Shown here piece after piece: positions 46,101-56,167 of a DNA stretch of 64,000 nt; the stretch's first letter is position 1; the number at the start of each line of letters is the position of its first letter. The stretch is from contig KV918930.1 in NCBI GenBank assembly GCA_002049455.2, positions 62,001 to 126,000 of the forward strand, given 5' to 3'. The stretch is from Porphyra umbilicalis (lineage: Eukaryota; Rhodophyta; Bangiophyceae; Bangiales; Bangiaceae). The notes beneath the pieces were generated by a model. That model worked only from the letters and a program-made list of their open reading frames with translations. It had not been told where the DNA came from and did not search any database. The translations under genes were made by a program, and so were the position numbers.

Positions 46101-46329
46101 CCAGGGGCGGACCATCCGCGCGCGGCGCCGCGAGAGCAATCCCGGAATAAAGAGGCTCGCACTGTGACCAGGCACCGCGGAAAGAGACGGCACCACCAAG
46201 CAGTTGCGACACGCCAGGCAATGCAGCCTGGGATCCGAGCTGAGAAAAATGCAGTGGGGGTGGCGGTTGTGAGTCGAAGGAGCAATCAAAGCCGCCGACG
46301 CCATCGGCACCCGGTCGGTCGTCACCCAT
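43126..46329 (-). CDS. Ulp1-family (C48) cysteine protease with long N-terminal region
   Basis: ATG 46329 to stop 43126 gives about 1067 residues without a break. The frame is open further upstream, but that part is low-complexity. The first ~350 residues are Pro/Ser/Thr-rich. The middle holds Lys/Asp-rich linkers and a conserved-looking block (about 45130-44600). The C-terminal ~250 residues have the C48 catalytic layout: His in QHHW (about 43541-43552), Asp in NVFDS (about 43483-43497), Gln in SPSQG (43333-43335) and Cys in YNCG (43315-43317). Ulp1 enzymes cleave SUMO or SUMO-like conjugates. In transposons the role is unknown and may be proteolysis or desumoylation that eases host control. 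It converges on the transposase gene at 36116-39877. Confidence 0.85.
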   Translation of the reverse strand: MGDDRPGADGVGGFDCSFDSQPPPPLHFSQLGSQAALPGVSQLLGGAVSFRGAWSQCEPLYSGIALAAPRADGPPLAPVPSSCLPPLGTSLEYAGSQGRGACPMGEEGKATGVGEPWTMAGRACPATDAPAIGLSQPVTFPGLARTALAKSRDVRFSTPPATPPPPSIGSPSAASFDVPLPPTAGPPPTHAIARPSTGTVTTRAPTPDNEAPTPSTFTAPAATMTRPSPAAPGAPPSSSTATPSTRARSTPASPSPSLVGTEVKEVVPVSLGPSGTGLMQAIASLARQLIDGHRGPAKLTGFYAVLQTSTGVDGDSAKNIIIDCYGAGRSVEEKAMIMGEWRQRRAGIDGGGGSYGQGARRKEPATPSALADKDAERSGSDDKNDQDGDAASGSSVAGEDDAYPIMTMNDPNVVPLLSTIQMGSKTLKQAELNLLLSMCGLRTYKQLTYNLVRGVFRLGFQALKAQGVRKGSFSWALATPPELLFNMWSLEGATVKADGGCFFAPGHTNARHQGGIDKKRFALCVAAHLCPFWSFTLRMYFIDNPINKVAVSKRFRGADDAFGKATRKRGRQNGGFKLNNGNKDPTEDADGDHPPKLPSPPKPPAADGPLPLTTGTIIELARATEVYPISDLLLVDPSPVLPTSTCISIVSLTADEFERMQRAEAELRVLLPRNLLKEAFRILGTAGSSGSAGCSVDVDPPQAPSASAGDAPSGSSTAAGGSAVGRQPALCITVGKHAPMMCSTPTLVTMSGVHYLNQQLVLCPAFESWVKELTESTAKFPWELEFLVGSTLSVAAAADYVWASCSERRVGDSAWRYFLLGAGSIGDVVGSRLYGGCTVAFYDVVYGGQRKYMTNGVLDAALVEMRLHSAVRMHPSFVLMTGQSASFTVCNGQVVGEAVAIDRIKEIYDAMPNARYQRFVMLLNLGQHHWISAEVVPGAPVGKINVFDSLAGGYPKEKDLAVSRVKLFAREVDRLWRLGNSGAPVVERWDVSFINSPSQGDGYNCGPFALAHLWCAVNGHVLGEISGLVGDHLRLAILLTLLQCGKRYDDARQRELALAGNGAGAKI

Positions 46330-47160
46330 GCGGGTGGCTGTCGCAAGCCACGCTCCAACGGCACCCGCCCACGAGGCGGGCAAGCGCTCCCAGCACGCGA
46401 CACATGCAAAATCAAGGCGTCGACCGGGGGGGGGGGGGGGTGGCGCGGGGACGGCAGGTGGGGAAGAGCAACCAAAGAAAAAAGAGCAAGCATCTACGCA
46501 CCACTGTCCGGCCGCGTCACCGTGGCTGCAGAAGAAAGGAAGCACCCGGCGGCAGCCCGCCGCAGCGCACCGCCGGAGCCCGCCGCGAGCTGCCGCCGCC
46601 GCCACCCCCGTCAGCAGGCAGCCGGCACGCCATCGTGCGTGCGGGCAGTGCAACGAGGCCGGTAAACGAAAGAGGCGGGACGCGCATCGCCGCCCGCGGG
46701 AAGCGTCGAAGAAGCGCGGGATGCGTAGCGAAGCCCGCGCCCGGCGCCCGGAAACCGCGGGAAGCGCAGCGAGCGCTGCGGGGGACGGCGTGAGCAGGCC
46801 CCCGCGGCCGGCCCAGCGACGCGGGCAAACCCCGCGGACGACGTCCCAGGGCACCCCCCAGGCAGAGCCCAGAAGCGGGCCCGATCTGGCCACCCAGGCA
46901 CGCCGTGGCAGGGTGCCAAACAGGGTGCGGGGGCCGCTGCGCGGCCCACAAGAAATCGATGAACGAAAACTTATCTACCGAGAAGCTGAAAATATGGGCC
47001 AGCCAATCTTGAAGCCCGCGCTCTCGAGTGCCCCCGCCCACGAACGGGCCGCCAGGAGGTGTAATCGGGGGCGGTGCGGATCCCTCATGCTCTGTCAACC
47101 GCCACCAGAGGTGGCCTGGGCGCGGGTGCCCTTGAGCATGAGGGACGCGCACAGGCACTG
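46330..47160. other. upstream region of Ulp1 gene and right end of transposon
   Basis: GC-rich, with a poly-G tract at 46430-46440. The inner inverted repeat is at 47080-47092, and another inverted copy of the GAGCATGAGGGA word lies at about 47134-47145. No separate gene. Confidence 0.4.
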
Positions 47161-47179
47161 TGAGAGCATGCGGGATTTT
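47161..47179. repeat. right terminal inverted repeat of 12-kb transposon
   Basis: Exact reverse complement of 35205-35223. Confidence 0.75.
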
Positions 47180-47224
47180 CATGTGTTATTGCATGCTCGC
47201 CCTGCCGGCGGGAACGCTGCTGCA

Positions 47225-47276
47225 ATCACAGCGGTTGTTGCTTGGTTACACGGAATACAGTTGTTGCTTGGTTACA
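47225..47276. repeat. two-copy tandem repeat, ~29-bp unit
   Basis: The word TTGTTGCTTGGTTACA followed by GGAATACAG occurs twice in a row with one base difference, just outside the right end of the 12-kb transposon. Confidence 0.7.
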
Positions 47277-49764
47277 GGGAATACAGTTGTGGCGGTGGAT
47301 CGGTTGTGGAGGTTACAGTCGGCATCTGTAACCACTGCGGCTGGGTTCTGTAATCGGTCGCAGCGGCTGAGTTACGCAGAGTGAGTGGCCCAGCTGGGGC
47401 AAGAGCATTCGAACTACGCAACGTGGATGTGATTGATTGGACGTACAGTTGATGGCGTCCAATAGAATGGCCCAGAGGGTGACCATCAAATCGACTAGGG
47501 CCATCCATTCTATGCAACGTGGCTGCCTGAGCGTTGAGAACACGAATGGATCCCTACTAGAAGCTTCGCTAATAACAGAAACTATCACACAAAGAGATCT
47601 TAATTCCAGGCACGTACGTGCAATACCCTGGCCTTCAGGGCGGTGGCGCGCTCGGCGACGCAGAGATACCGGGAAAGCCGGCCGGCTCCATGGCGGCGAG
47701 CACGCACGGGGGCACGTGCAGCCACGTTGCCGTGGCGGGGGGGGCGTGGGGCGGGGAAAGGGGTGCCGCCGCCGCCGCCGCGGCGGCGGCGGCCCGCCGG
47801 CGTCGTGCAACGCCTACGGGCGGGGCCGTCACCCCGCCGCGCAGCGCACCTGCGCGCGGCCGACAAGGCGCACGGGCGGGTGGATGGGATCGACCTCCGC
47901 GCCACGGGGCGCCTCTAACCGTGCCGTGAGATGGCGTTTGAAACCGCCGACGTGCCGCCGCAACAGAAGCCGGCGCGTAGGCACGATCACCCGCGGGTCA
48001 TCGCGGGCGCGTCGAACCCCGGAAGTCGCTGCACGCGGTCGCCGCGCGCAACTCGGGGCGGTGGGGGGGGGCAGGGGGACAGGCGCCGTCTGGGCCCTGT
48101 GACCCTTGTGGCAGGACAGTCCTTCTCAGCCGCGTAACTCTATTCGCTTTTAGCGTCATCGCGACCCTTCCAATGCTGACACGCCCTCAGATCCCTGAGG
48201 ACACGAATGCAGACTGCCGCCTCTGAAACGGAGATCAAGTCCTGTTATCTAAGTATATGTGTGCATCACTACACTTTGAGAGCACCCTGTCCTAAAGGCC
48301 AGGGAATATCACATACGGGAAGCATACAGTTGTCGGAAACTCATGACAGTGTTTGGAATGTCTGATCGAAGAGATACATGTGACAGCATACGCTTGAAAG
48401 CGCGTCGTGTTCATGATACTACCACTCCCCCTCGCCACCCTCGCCAGCTCCCTCGCCCCTCGCCACCTTCCCCTCCCAATGCCACCTCTCTCCCAGCGCC
48501 ACCACTCCCTCCGAGCTCTAACTACCTCCGCCCTTGCCATCCCCCCCGCTCCCCTCACCCAGTCCCTGCTTCACCAGATGCTCACAGCGTCATAGGACGT
48601 CGGCTCCAGGAACTGAGCCATCACAGAGTCATACAGTCGACTGATCATGCAAAACACATACAAGGCCAGGGACAAACACAGCGGAGAAAAGTTAGATAAA
48701 AGGGACGAAGACGAAGACCAGCTGCAGCGTCGGCTGAACTCGCAATACAAAAGAAGCGAGTCACCACCGCACCTCACTATATACACCACAAGATACTCGC
48801 CAAAAAGCCAAGCCTTCACACGCACCGCCACTCCGCGCGGTCTACAAGCACCTCACGCAGAGCCACGCCACTGGGGTCACCAGCAAGTCACGCACGCACA
48901 GCACAGCGAAGGCCTGTGCGCGCAGCCATCACGGCATGATGCCTGACCCCGCCCTTGACAGAGGCGGAGGTCTTTGCCGCAAGCCGCTCTTCCTGATGGC
49001 GAGCAACACCGTCGGCTGCACGGATGCGCCTCCCCGCACTGTGAACTGACAGCGACTGACAGGGACACCGCGTCACACAGGTTCTGAGAGGGGGGTCCGC
49101 CGTCCAGGGATAGCTCGAAATCAACAACCGGTGACATAGCCCCCATCACGCAGTAAAGTAGCACACCTCCTCCACGAACAGCATCAGCTGTGGATGATCC
49201 TGTGTCTCTCACTAGCCAGTGCACTGGCGCTTGCTGTCCCAGCAGGAGCTTAAAAGACATTATTGCCCTGACCGAGCTATGTCTGCGCGACATTGGGAAC
49301 ATACAATATGGTGCTGATCTGGCCACGAAATGTCTTCAGCCGGGCTCAAGACATAGTTGCGCAAAAAATCTGAGAATCGATCGCTCAGGATAAAGCTTCC
49401 TGTGCTGTGTGGCCACAGCGGTCTTTACCGACCGGTATTTGGAGTGGGTCGGATGACCCAGATAGCCACAAATGGGTTCCAAATGTGGTTAGCGGCTGCT
49501 ACGTGGCACGAAACGTGTCCCCGACCCACGCTACCGACCCACATTGGACATGCCCACGCCCTGTATAGGCCAGCGAAGCACAAGACGCTCGAGCTCGACG
49601 CTCGTCGAGTCGGCGTGGTCAGTTACACCCTCGCCCCTTGAGCGCGCCCCCCGCTGGGCGTCGTCTGGAACCTCATGCTCCAGTGGTGGAGTCGACGATG
49701 CTGTAGACCAACAGAAAAAGACTGCACCAGGTTCATTTGCAAAACACACCCCACAGGCAACTGC
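47277..49764. other. intergenic, no gene recognised
   Basis: Contains GCC/CGG runs (47765-47800), a C-rich stretch (48420-48580) and otherwise unremarkable sequence downstream of the BiP gene. No RNA gene or transposon end seen. Confidence 0.4.
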
Positions 49765-52070
49765 CTATAGCTCCTCTTTGTCCACACCCGCGGCGTACAG
49801 CTTCGTAAAAACAGGCCCAGCCACGTCCTCCACCTCGCGCTTGTGCATCTTGATGTCGTCAATGTCAACATCCTCAACGTTCAGTCCCGACAGCCACGAG
49901 TCGGCTTCATCGACCGCCTCCTTAATGTTCCTCGAGTCGACGCGGCTGAGCTTATCCTTGTACGTGCTGGCCAGCTGCACGCGAAGTCCCGACAGGTAGT
50001 TGTCCAAATCGGTCTTGGCGTTGAGCTTCTTGGACACCTCCGCGTCCTCGTCTGCAAATGAGTCGGCCTCCGTGACCATCTTCTTGATCTGCTCCTCCGT
50101 CAGCTTGCCGGTGCTGTCCTCGATGGTGATCGTCTCTTTCTTCTGGGACGACTTTTCCAAGGCCGTCACCGTCAGGATGCCGTTCTCGTCAATCTCAAAC
50201 GTGACCTCAATCTCCGGGACGCCTTTGGGCGCCGGAGGGATGCCAGTCAAGTCAAATTTGCCAAGCAGATGACAGTCCTTGACCAGCTTGCGCTCGCCCT
50301 CGTACACGACTACGGCAAGCGTATGCTGGTTGTTGGAGGTGGTCGTGTAGGTCTGCGTGCGCTTGGTCGGGATGACCGTGTTGCGCTTAACAAGCACGCT
50401 CATGACGCCGCCAATGGTCTCAATGCCCATGGACAGGGGGGTGACGTCCAGTAGAACTGGGGTCCTCATGCTCGTGTCGCCCGACAGCACCGCCGCCTGA
50501 ACCGTGGCGCCGTATGCAATGGCCTCATCGGGGTTGATGTCCAGGTGCAGCTCTTTGCCACCAAAGAACTCCTTGACGAGCGCCTGCACCTTTGGAATGC
50601 GCGTGGAGCCGCCGACCATGACGATCTCATCAACCTCCTTAGTCGACAGGCCCGCGTCCTTGAGCACCTTCGCGACTGGCTTGAGCGTCTTCTTGAAGAG
50701 GTCTGCATTGAGCTCCTCAAAGCGCGCGCGAGTGAGCGTCTCCGACAGGTCCTGGCCGTCGACCAGCGCCTCAATTTCTATGCGCACCTGCGTCTGCGTA
50801 GATAGCTGGCGCTTAGCCTTCTCGGCCTCACGCCGGAGCTTGCCCATCGCCTTCTTGTCCTTGACCGCGTCCTTGTCGTACTTGCGCTTGAACAGCTTAG
50901 CAAAGAACTCCATCAGGCGCTGGTCGAAATCCTCACCACCCAGGTGAGTGTCGCCGCTGGTGGCGAGAACCTCGAAGACGCCGTTGTCAATGGTCAGCAG
51001 CGTCACATCAAAGGTGCCACCACCGAGGTCGAAGACAAGGATGTTCTGCTTGGAAGAAAGATGTTGAGGAAACGACAAGAGCACGATCGGAAGAGAGAGC
51101 CAAGTTCCGTCCAGCTCAAAAAAGAACATGTCAAACGCCTGATCAAGGACCAAGACGAGCAGTGTTACCCGTCGATACCGAGCCTGGGAACCAACCTCGG
51201 ACGTACCCCACGTTCCGAGCCCCCGTCCCACTTGGTCGGGTCTAGTCGACCAAGTGCACCCTCCGTTCGAGCTCGTCTAGACCACCGCCCCAGGGGCCAG
51301 CGCTCATATTGTCCCACGGCTCATACCTTCTCGCCCTGCTTATCCAGGCCATAGGCCAATGCTGCTGCCGTCGGCTCGTTGATGATGCGCAGCACGTCCA
51401 GGCCCGCAATGACGCCGGCGTCCTTCGTCGCCGACCGCTGCGCATCGCTGAAGTAGGCAGGCACGGTGATGACCGCGCGGCTGACGCGCTTGCCGAGGTA
51501 GTCCTCGGCGGTCTTCTTCAGTCTGGTCAGGACCATAGCAGAGATCTCTTCGGGCGTGTACATCCTAGACGCCCCGTTGACGGACACCTCAACCTGCGGC
51601 TTATTATCCTTATCGATAATCGCGTAAGGCAGCATCTTGCGGTCCTTGCCGACGGTGGGCTCGTCGAACCGGCGGCCGATGAAACGCTTCACGTCAAAGA
51701 CTGTGTTGGACGGGTTCATCGGCGCCTGGTTTTTGGCCGCATCCCCGATCAGCCGATCGTTTGAGTTGCTCGAGAAGGCCACGTACGATGGGGTGATGCG
51801 GTTGCCTTGGTCATTGGCAATGATCGTGACCTCCCCATTTTCGACAACGCCGACGCACGAGTAGGTCGTGCCGAGGTCGATGCCAATGACGGGGCCCTTG
51901 TCCTCCTCGTCGAGGTCAACCTCCGTCTCACCCCTTGCGCGCAACACGAGCGTCGTCATCGCCAGGGCGGCGGCGGCAGCGACGACTGCGGCGGCGGCGA
52001 TCCGCCGCAGCTTCCGGCCACCGCTAGGGCGGCGGCTGCGCCGCAACACCACGGACCCATCCCTCGACAT
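49765..52070 (-). CDS. BiP: ER-lumenal Hsp70 chaperone (BiP), two exons
   Basis: Exon 1 (52070-51327), an intron of 281 bp (51326-51046, GTATGA...AAGCAG) and exon 2 (51045-49765) give 674 residues. A basic stretch followed by an Ala-rich hydrophobic segment at the N-terminus reads as a signal peptide. The ATPase domain has [13 protein letters not shown], the phosphate loop [10 protein letters not shown] right after the splice site, and [10 protein letters not shown]. The substrate-binding domain follows with the [12 protein letters not shown] and NTVIPTK segments, then the helical lid. The C-terminus is KEEL, which fits the ER-retrieval pattern [KRHQSA][DENQ]EL. BiP folds secretory proteins, drives translocation and controls the unfolded protein response. 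Length and motifs are normal and no break is seen, so this is an active host gene. An intron right before the second phosphate motif is phase 0. Confidence 0.97.
51046..51326 (-). other. BiP intron
   Basis: The 281-bp intron has GT...AG ends. It joins codons for ...KQGEK and [10 protein letters not shown], a continuous conserved block of the Hsp70 ATPase domain, so the splice sites are secure. Confidence 0.92.
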
Positions 52071-52188
52071 GGCGAAGGAGAGGCAGCCGTCAGGTCAGGA
52101 AAGCGCCCGATGCACGGCGAGCGAGATAGTGGGGGCAAGAGGTGGGTGGGGAGAGTAACGAAGTGGGATGGGCCGCTGACGACAGTGA

Positions 52189-52196
52189 CCACGTCG
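52189..52196 (-). promoter_or_regulatory. possible ER-stress element upstream of BiP
   Basis: On the coding strand CGACGTGG lies about 120 bases before the BiP ATG and resembles the UPRE core TGACGTGG bound by XBP1/ATF6-type bZIP factors. BiP genes usually respond to ER stress. A single eight-base match is weak evidence. Confidence 0.3.
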
Positions 52197-52574
52197 CCGA
52201 AGGCAGGGAATCAGCGCCCATGGATCGCATGCGCCACAGGCCGTTCGCGTGCACGTCGCACTGGCGCCGTCTCGGCTAGATGAGGGCCGCTGACTTGTGA
52301 CGGGCAGCCGCCCAAATCGGCTAGCGAGGCGGAGCCAGTTGGTGTCAGCAAGGCAGACGCTCCCAAATCCGGGCTGCGTTATCGCGCCACTTGCAGAGCT
52401 GGATTGACAAGAAGTCACAGGTAGCCCCCCGCGGGCGGGTGGGCTAGTAGGGAAGGTGCTGTCAACTTGCTAATGGAACTGTTCCGGGGCGACGTGCGTT
52501 CAGAGCATTTGTGCCGGGTGTACTGAGAATTCTCATGAACTGCGGCTGTGAACATTCCTGAGCTGGAAGAGGTA
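52197..52574. other. upstream of BiP, no gene
   Basis: Presumed promoter region. No TATA box, ORF or RNA gene that I can support. Confidence 0.4.
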
Positions 52575-52705
52575 CAGTGCGTTCTCGTTATAAGAGACAG
52601 CTGATTCGGCTCAATATGAAGAAAAAGTGGCCCACACGGACTGGAATGGAAGACTCGCGACCCATATTCTTTTGTAAACGATTCTCTTATAACGAGAACG
52701 CACTG
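52575..52705. mobile_element. 131-bp MITE, copy A (pogo/Tc1-mariner type)
   Basis: The element starts CAGTGCGTTCTCGTTATAAG and ends with the complement (23-bp inverted repeats). It is flanked by TA on both sides (52573-52574, 52706-52707). It is the reverse complement of 54161-54291 with about one difference in 131 bases. There is no coding capacity. Confidence 0.92.
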
Positions 52706-52707
52706 TA

Positions 52708-53762
52708 CAAGCATGGATTGAAAAAAAACGTAATTCTTACATTGCCAAATGATTCATGAACGAAGTGATCAACACAACATTGCATTTTTTAATTCATCAC
52801 CGTCGGCAATGCATTGTCTGACGCGCATTGTGTCTTGTAGCGAATGCGGCGGCACCAGCCCTGGCGTGTCGTCAACGCTGCCGCCGCCGACCAAGGCCGC
52901 CATCGCGGACCGGGTAGCCGCTCACAGCCCCCGGCCGCTCGGCGATGCGGTGGGGAGGAAATGGGGGGGCTAAGGCTCACGGTGGCTCGCAGCAGAGACG
53001 CCAGCCGGTGGCGCCACCCCATGCCACCTGCCTCCCGTCGAGTTCAGAACGCCCCTCATCACGGAAGCGTTGGCGGAGGCGACAGCAGGAGACGGACACC
53101 ACCAGAACACTAGCGGTGGAGGATGAAAGGAGGGGCGAGGGCGGGATGGGTTGCACTGGGCGTGATGGAAGTAGTAGAGCTGGTGCGCAAGACAGCTCGT
53201 CCGGTCGCGCTTGCCCAGCCGTCGGAAGCGGAGGCCTCCGAAGCAAATTAGAATATGCATTTTGAATGCATGCGACCGAGTATGATTAATTCATAACTAG
53301 TGCCCGTCGGCCGGCTAGCGCCTGTAGGGTGCTCGGGAATTCTTGACGGGGCCCTACCCATAGGATGTCACAGGTGTACCCGTGTCGAAGTGACGTGTAC
53401 ACCGCCGCGCCCCTAATACCCGAAGACTGCTAGCACCTCCGTCGTGAGCCTGCAGAAACATGGAGCAACGGATGTTCTTCATGCACAGAGCACCATGAAT
53501 GCGATTTTCTTTATGGCAGGAGTGCCCGTAGGCTGGCTAGCGCCTGAAGTGTTCTCCAGAATCAAGTCTTGGGGCCCCGTCCAGAAGATGTAATCGGTGT
53601 CCCCGCGATGAAGCGACGTGAGCATCTCCATGCTGTACCTTCTGCACTCCCGTTCATATTCAAATGCCGCGACTGCGCTATCATCCACGCTTCGCACTCA
53701 ATCTCTTCTACCGCTCCAACACCATTCTACTCCATCCCACCTTGCCCGAGAGGGCCCGGTCC
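52708..53762. other. intergenic with an imperfect ~100-bp direct repeat
   Basis: About 53298-53397 and 53519-53620 are imperfect direct repeats (shared words GGCTAGCGCCTG, GGGGCCC, GACGTG), 221 bp apart. No gene seen in the rest. Confidence 0.5.
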
Positions 53763-54158
53763 TGTGGTATTAATAACGTTGGTGCAATTACCAGTGTACT
53801 GAGACTGACCGTAGCCAAGCAATAAAGCGAGTTCTATCGCCGTCGCGGCGAGGAAGAAAGACCTTTTGTTGAAGGGCATCCGATGGGGAGTCAAGTGGTG
53901 CCCACGACGGTGACCCTGGACCCATGGTGATTTAATATAAACGAGGGCACTGGTCGATCGACCTTCCGATCACAAGCGATCGTAATGAGTGCCGGCAGAC
54001 AGATAAGACAGGCAAGCAAACAAACAACAAAAAATAAACAATGCGGAAGTAACCACCCAAAGGGCGTGCCACAGGCCAACTCTTACGATACATGGGCTTT
54101 GGCCCGTCCAAGGGGCTACTTGTGGCCAATTGCCAATTGGGAGCAGAGATACTCTACA
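53763..54158 (-). repeat. LTR of older family-2 chromovirus copy (right limit uncertain)
   Basis: From TGTGGTATTAATAACG the sequence is repeated at 56168 and the similarity continues into the antisense ORF, so the far edge of the LTR cannot be set by comparison. I place it at CTACA (54158), where minus-strand sequence starts TGTAG, giving TG...CA ends. Only one LTR side of each copy is in the window. Confidence 0.45.
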
Positions 54159-54160
54159 TA

Positions 54161-54291
54161 CAGTGCGTTCTCGTTATAAGAGAATCGTTTACAAAAGAAT
54201 ATGGGTCGCGAGTCTTCCTTTCCAGTCCGTGTGGGCCACTTTTTCTTCATATTGAGCCGAATCAGCTGTCTCTTATAACGAGAACGCACTG
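54161..54291. mobile_element. 131-bp MITE, copy B, with empty site preserved
   Basis: Inverted copy of 52575-52705, flanked by TA (54159-54160, 54292-54293). The paralogous sequence at about 56550-56575 is uninterrupted and has a single TA at this point (56562-56563). This proves an insertion with TA duplication. Confidence 0.95.
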
Positions 54292-54293
54292 TA

Positions 54294-55502
54294 CCTCCAA
54301 CGCAAGATTCGAACCGTCCCCGTGAGATCCGAGGATGGTGAAACCCGATTGGGCGATCGCGGCCTCTTACGGGCCCGCGCGAGCGTATCCGTCCAGGCGG
54401 CGGGAGACGTGGGGGGGCGCCGCCCAGTCCCGATCGGGGGGAGGTGGCGGTTCGCCGGCGCCGGTCGCGACCGTCCGGCCACGCACGCGCGTGCGTGTGT
54501 GGTGAGCAGCTTGCGCTGCCGGTCAGATCGACGGCTACGCGTAAGAGCGCCCGCGCAGGCGGTTATGCGTCGGGGTGTGGGCCAGGCGGCCGGGTGCCGG
54601 GTGAAGAGCGTCGGGGTTAAGACCCGTCGGTGTGCGGGTGCGTTGTGCAGCACGTGCTGTGGTGACCGTCGTCGGTGCCGGGTGGCGCCTACTTCGTCGG
54701 GGTTTGACTACCCCTGCGACAAGGCGAAAGCCAGGACGTGGGTCCGTGTTGCCGAGGGTGGGGGGGGGGTCCGTACCCTGAGACCGGTCACCGCCGTGTC
54801 GTGTGCGGGTCCGCGTTGTGCAGCACGTGCTGGGTGACCGTCGTAGATGCCGGGTGGCGCCTACTTCGTCGGGGTTTGACTACCCCGGCGACAAGGCGAA
54901 TGCCGGGACGCGGGTCCGTGTTTGTCGGCGCGGGTCCATCCCGTGTCTTCGTGCTCGTGCACAGGTTGAGGCCCAACGGCATTGCTTGAGTGGGGGTGCT
55001 CTACCGCGATGTGGCAAGCCGCGAGGTTACGGACCCGGTGAGTGTGGGCGAGGGGTTGGGGGAGGGGGGCGGCGCGCCCGGCGGCGGAGCTCAAGGGCGG
55101 CAAGTCGGCAAGGGCGGCAAGGCCGGTGGCTTCGCGCAAGGGCGGCAGGTCGGCAAGGGCGGCAAGCCAGGTGGCGGCGCGCAAGGGCGGCAAGGCCGGC
55201 AAGGCCGGCGGCGAGGGCGACGAGCCGGTTGGCGCCGGTGGCCAGCCCGGCAGCTAAGCGCGGCGGCGGCAAGGGCGGCAAGGCAGGAGAGCCCGGCGGC
55301 GGGGGCGACGACGACAAGGGCGGTGAGGCCGGCAACGCTAGTGGTTTGCCTTGCGGCGCGTGCGGGTTGGCGGGCGGCGCGGCGGCAACTGCCGGCGGCG
55401 CGGGCGATTTGCCTTGCGGCGCGCCGACGACGGCCGGAGGCGCGAGCTATTTGCCTTGCGGCTACGTACGGGGGAGAGAAGGGTTCGCACGCGGGTACCA
55501 GC
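54294..55502. repeat. GC-rich spacer with ~160-bp tandem duplication and GGCAAG repeats
   Basis: About 54633-54755 and 54797-54920 are direct copies (shared GTGGCGCCTACTTCGTCGGG) at a ~163-bp period. From 55080 to 55300 the word GGCAAGGGCGGCAAG recurs. The sequence matches the R2 copy at 56565-57700 and precedes the antisense ORF. I do not assign coding here with confidence. Confidence 0.5.
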
Positions 55503-56167
55503 ATGGCGGACAAGGCAGCGATGGCGGTTGACGGTGGCAACGCCAACGGCGAGGCGCCCGTGGCTCACGCCGTGGAGGGTGACGGACCCGATGTTGAACG
55601 GTCCACCGACCCGGAGATGCTTCGTCAGTTTAGGCCTAGCGGCATGTTCTATGCCCATGTTGGCCTAACCGGGGTGATTGACAGGGTTCCGGTCATCGCT
55701 GACCAAGGTCTGTATGACATTTGCATTCGCAACCGCGCTCGCGCGCACACTCGGCGTCTTCACGCGCCGTACGAGGCCCTGCCGGGATTCGTCGACGTGT
55801 TGGCCGAGAACGGCTCGCCCAGCCATGCTGATGACCGCGTGGCCGAGGTCCACGGGGATCCGTTCTTTGGGAACCCGGGGCCACATCGCCGTATATACGA
55901 GGTCATGTCGTTTTGCAACGAAGTTATCCGGTACCAAGTGCCCTTGCACCCTTTCATTCGTTTGGTGTACACCAACGCCTTGTTGTTTCTCGTTCGGGGA
56001 CCGAGACCTTCGAGACGGCAGCCAACTAGTTTCGCCGCCTGTTGCAGAACAAGCCGAAGGCCGTCTTGCTCGGGCTCTCGGTGGCCACGGACCTCGCGAT
56101 CCCGGTTGGCCACGAGGCCGGTTTGGCGGAGTACCTGGACCAGCTTACGCTGGTGGTGGCGGAGGAG
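55503..56167 (+). pseudogene. antisense ORF of family-2 chromovirus, older copy, truncated
   Basis: ATG 55503 opens a protein very similar to the first ~220 residues of the ORF at 57703, including GDPFFGNPGPHRRIYEVM (about 55855-55910). A one-base deletion near 55995 and a TAG near 56028 break it. It stops matching at 56167, where the LTR of the younger copy begins. It therefore looks like the target of an insertion by its own family. Confidence 0.6.

Larger units (their letters stand above)
35205..47179. mobile_element. 12-kb DNA transposon: KDZ/Zisupton-like transposase plus Ulp1 protease
   Basis: A 19-bp perfect inverted repeat (AAAATCCCGCATGCTCTCA at 35205-35223, complement at 47161-47179) and an inner inverted repeat (GAGCATGAGGGAT at 35280-35292, complement at 47080-47092) bracket two convergent genes. 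The symmetric placing of outer and inner repeats, just outside the two genes, supports one element. No target duplication is obvious. A large transposase with a second ORF for a Ulp1 peptidase is a recurrent arrangement in eukaryotic DNA transposons. Confidence 0.7.

Noticed and set aside
54300-54340. tRNA-like GATTCGAACC motif
   Set aside because: The words resemble a T-arm, but no acceptor or anticodon stem can be formed around them, and the copy at 56575 lacks pairing as well.
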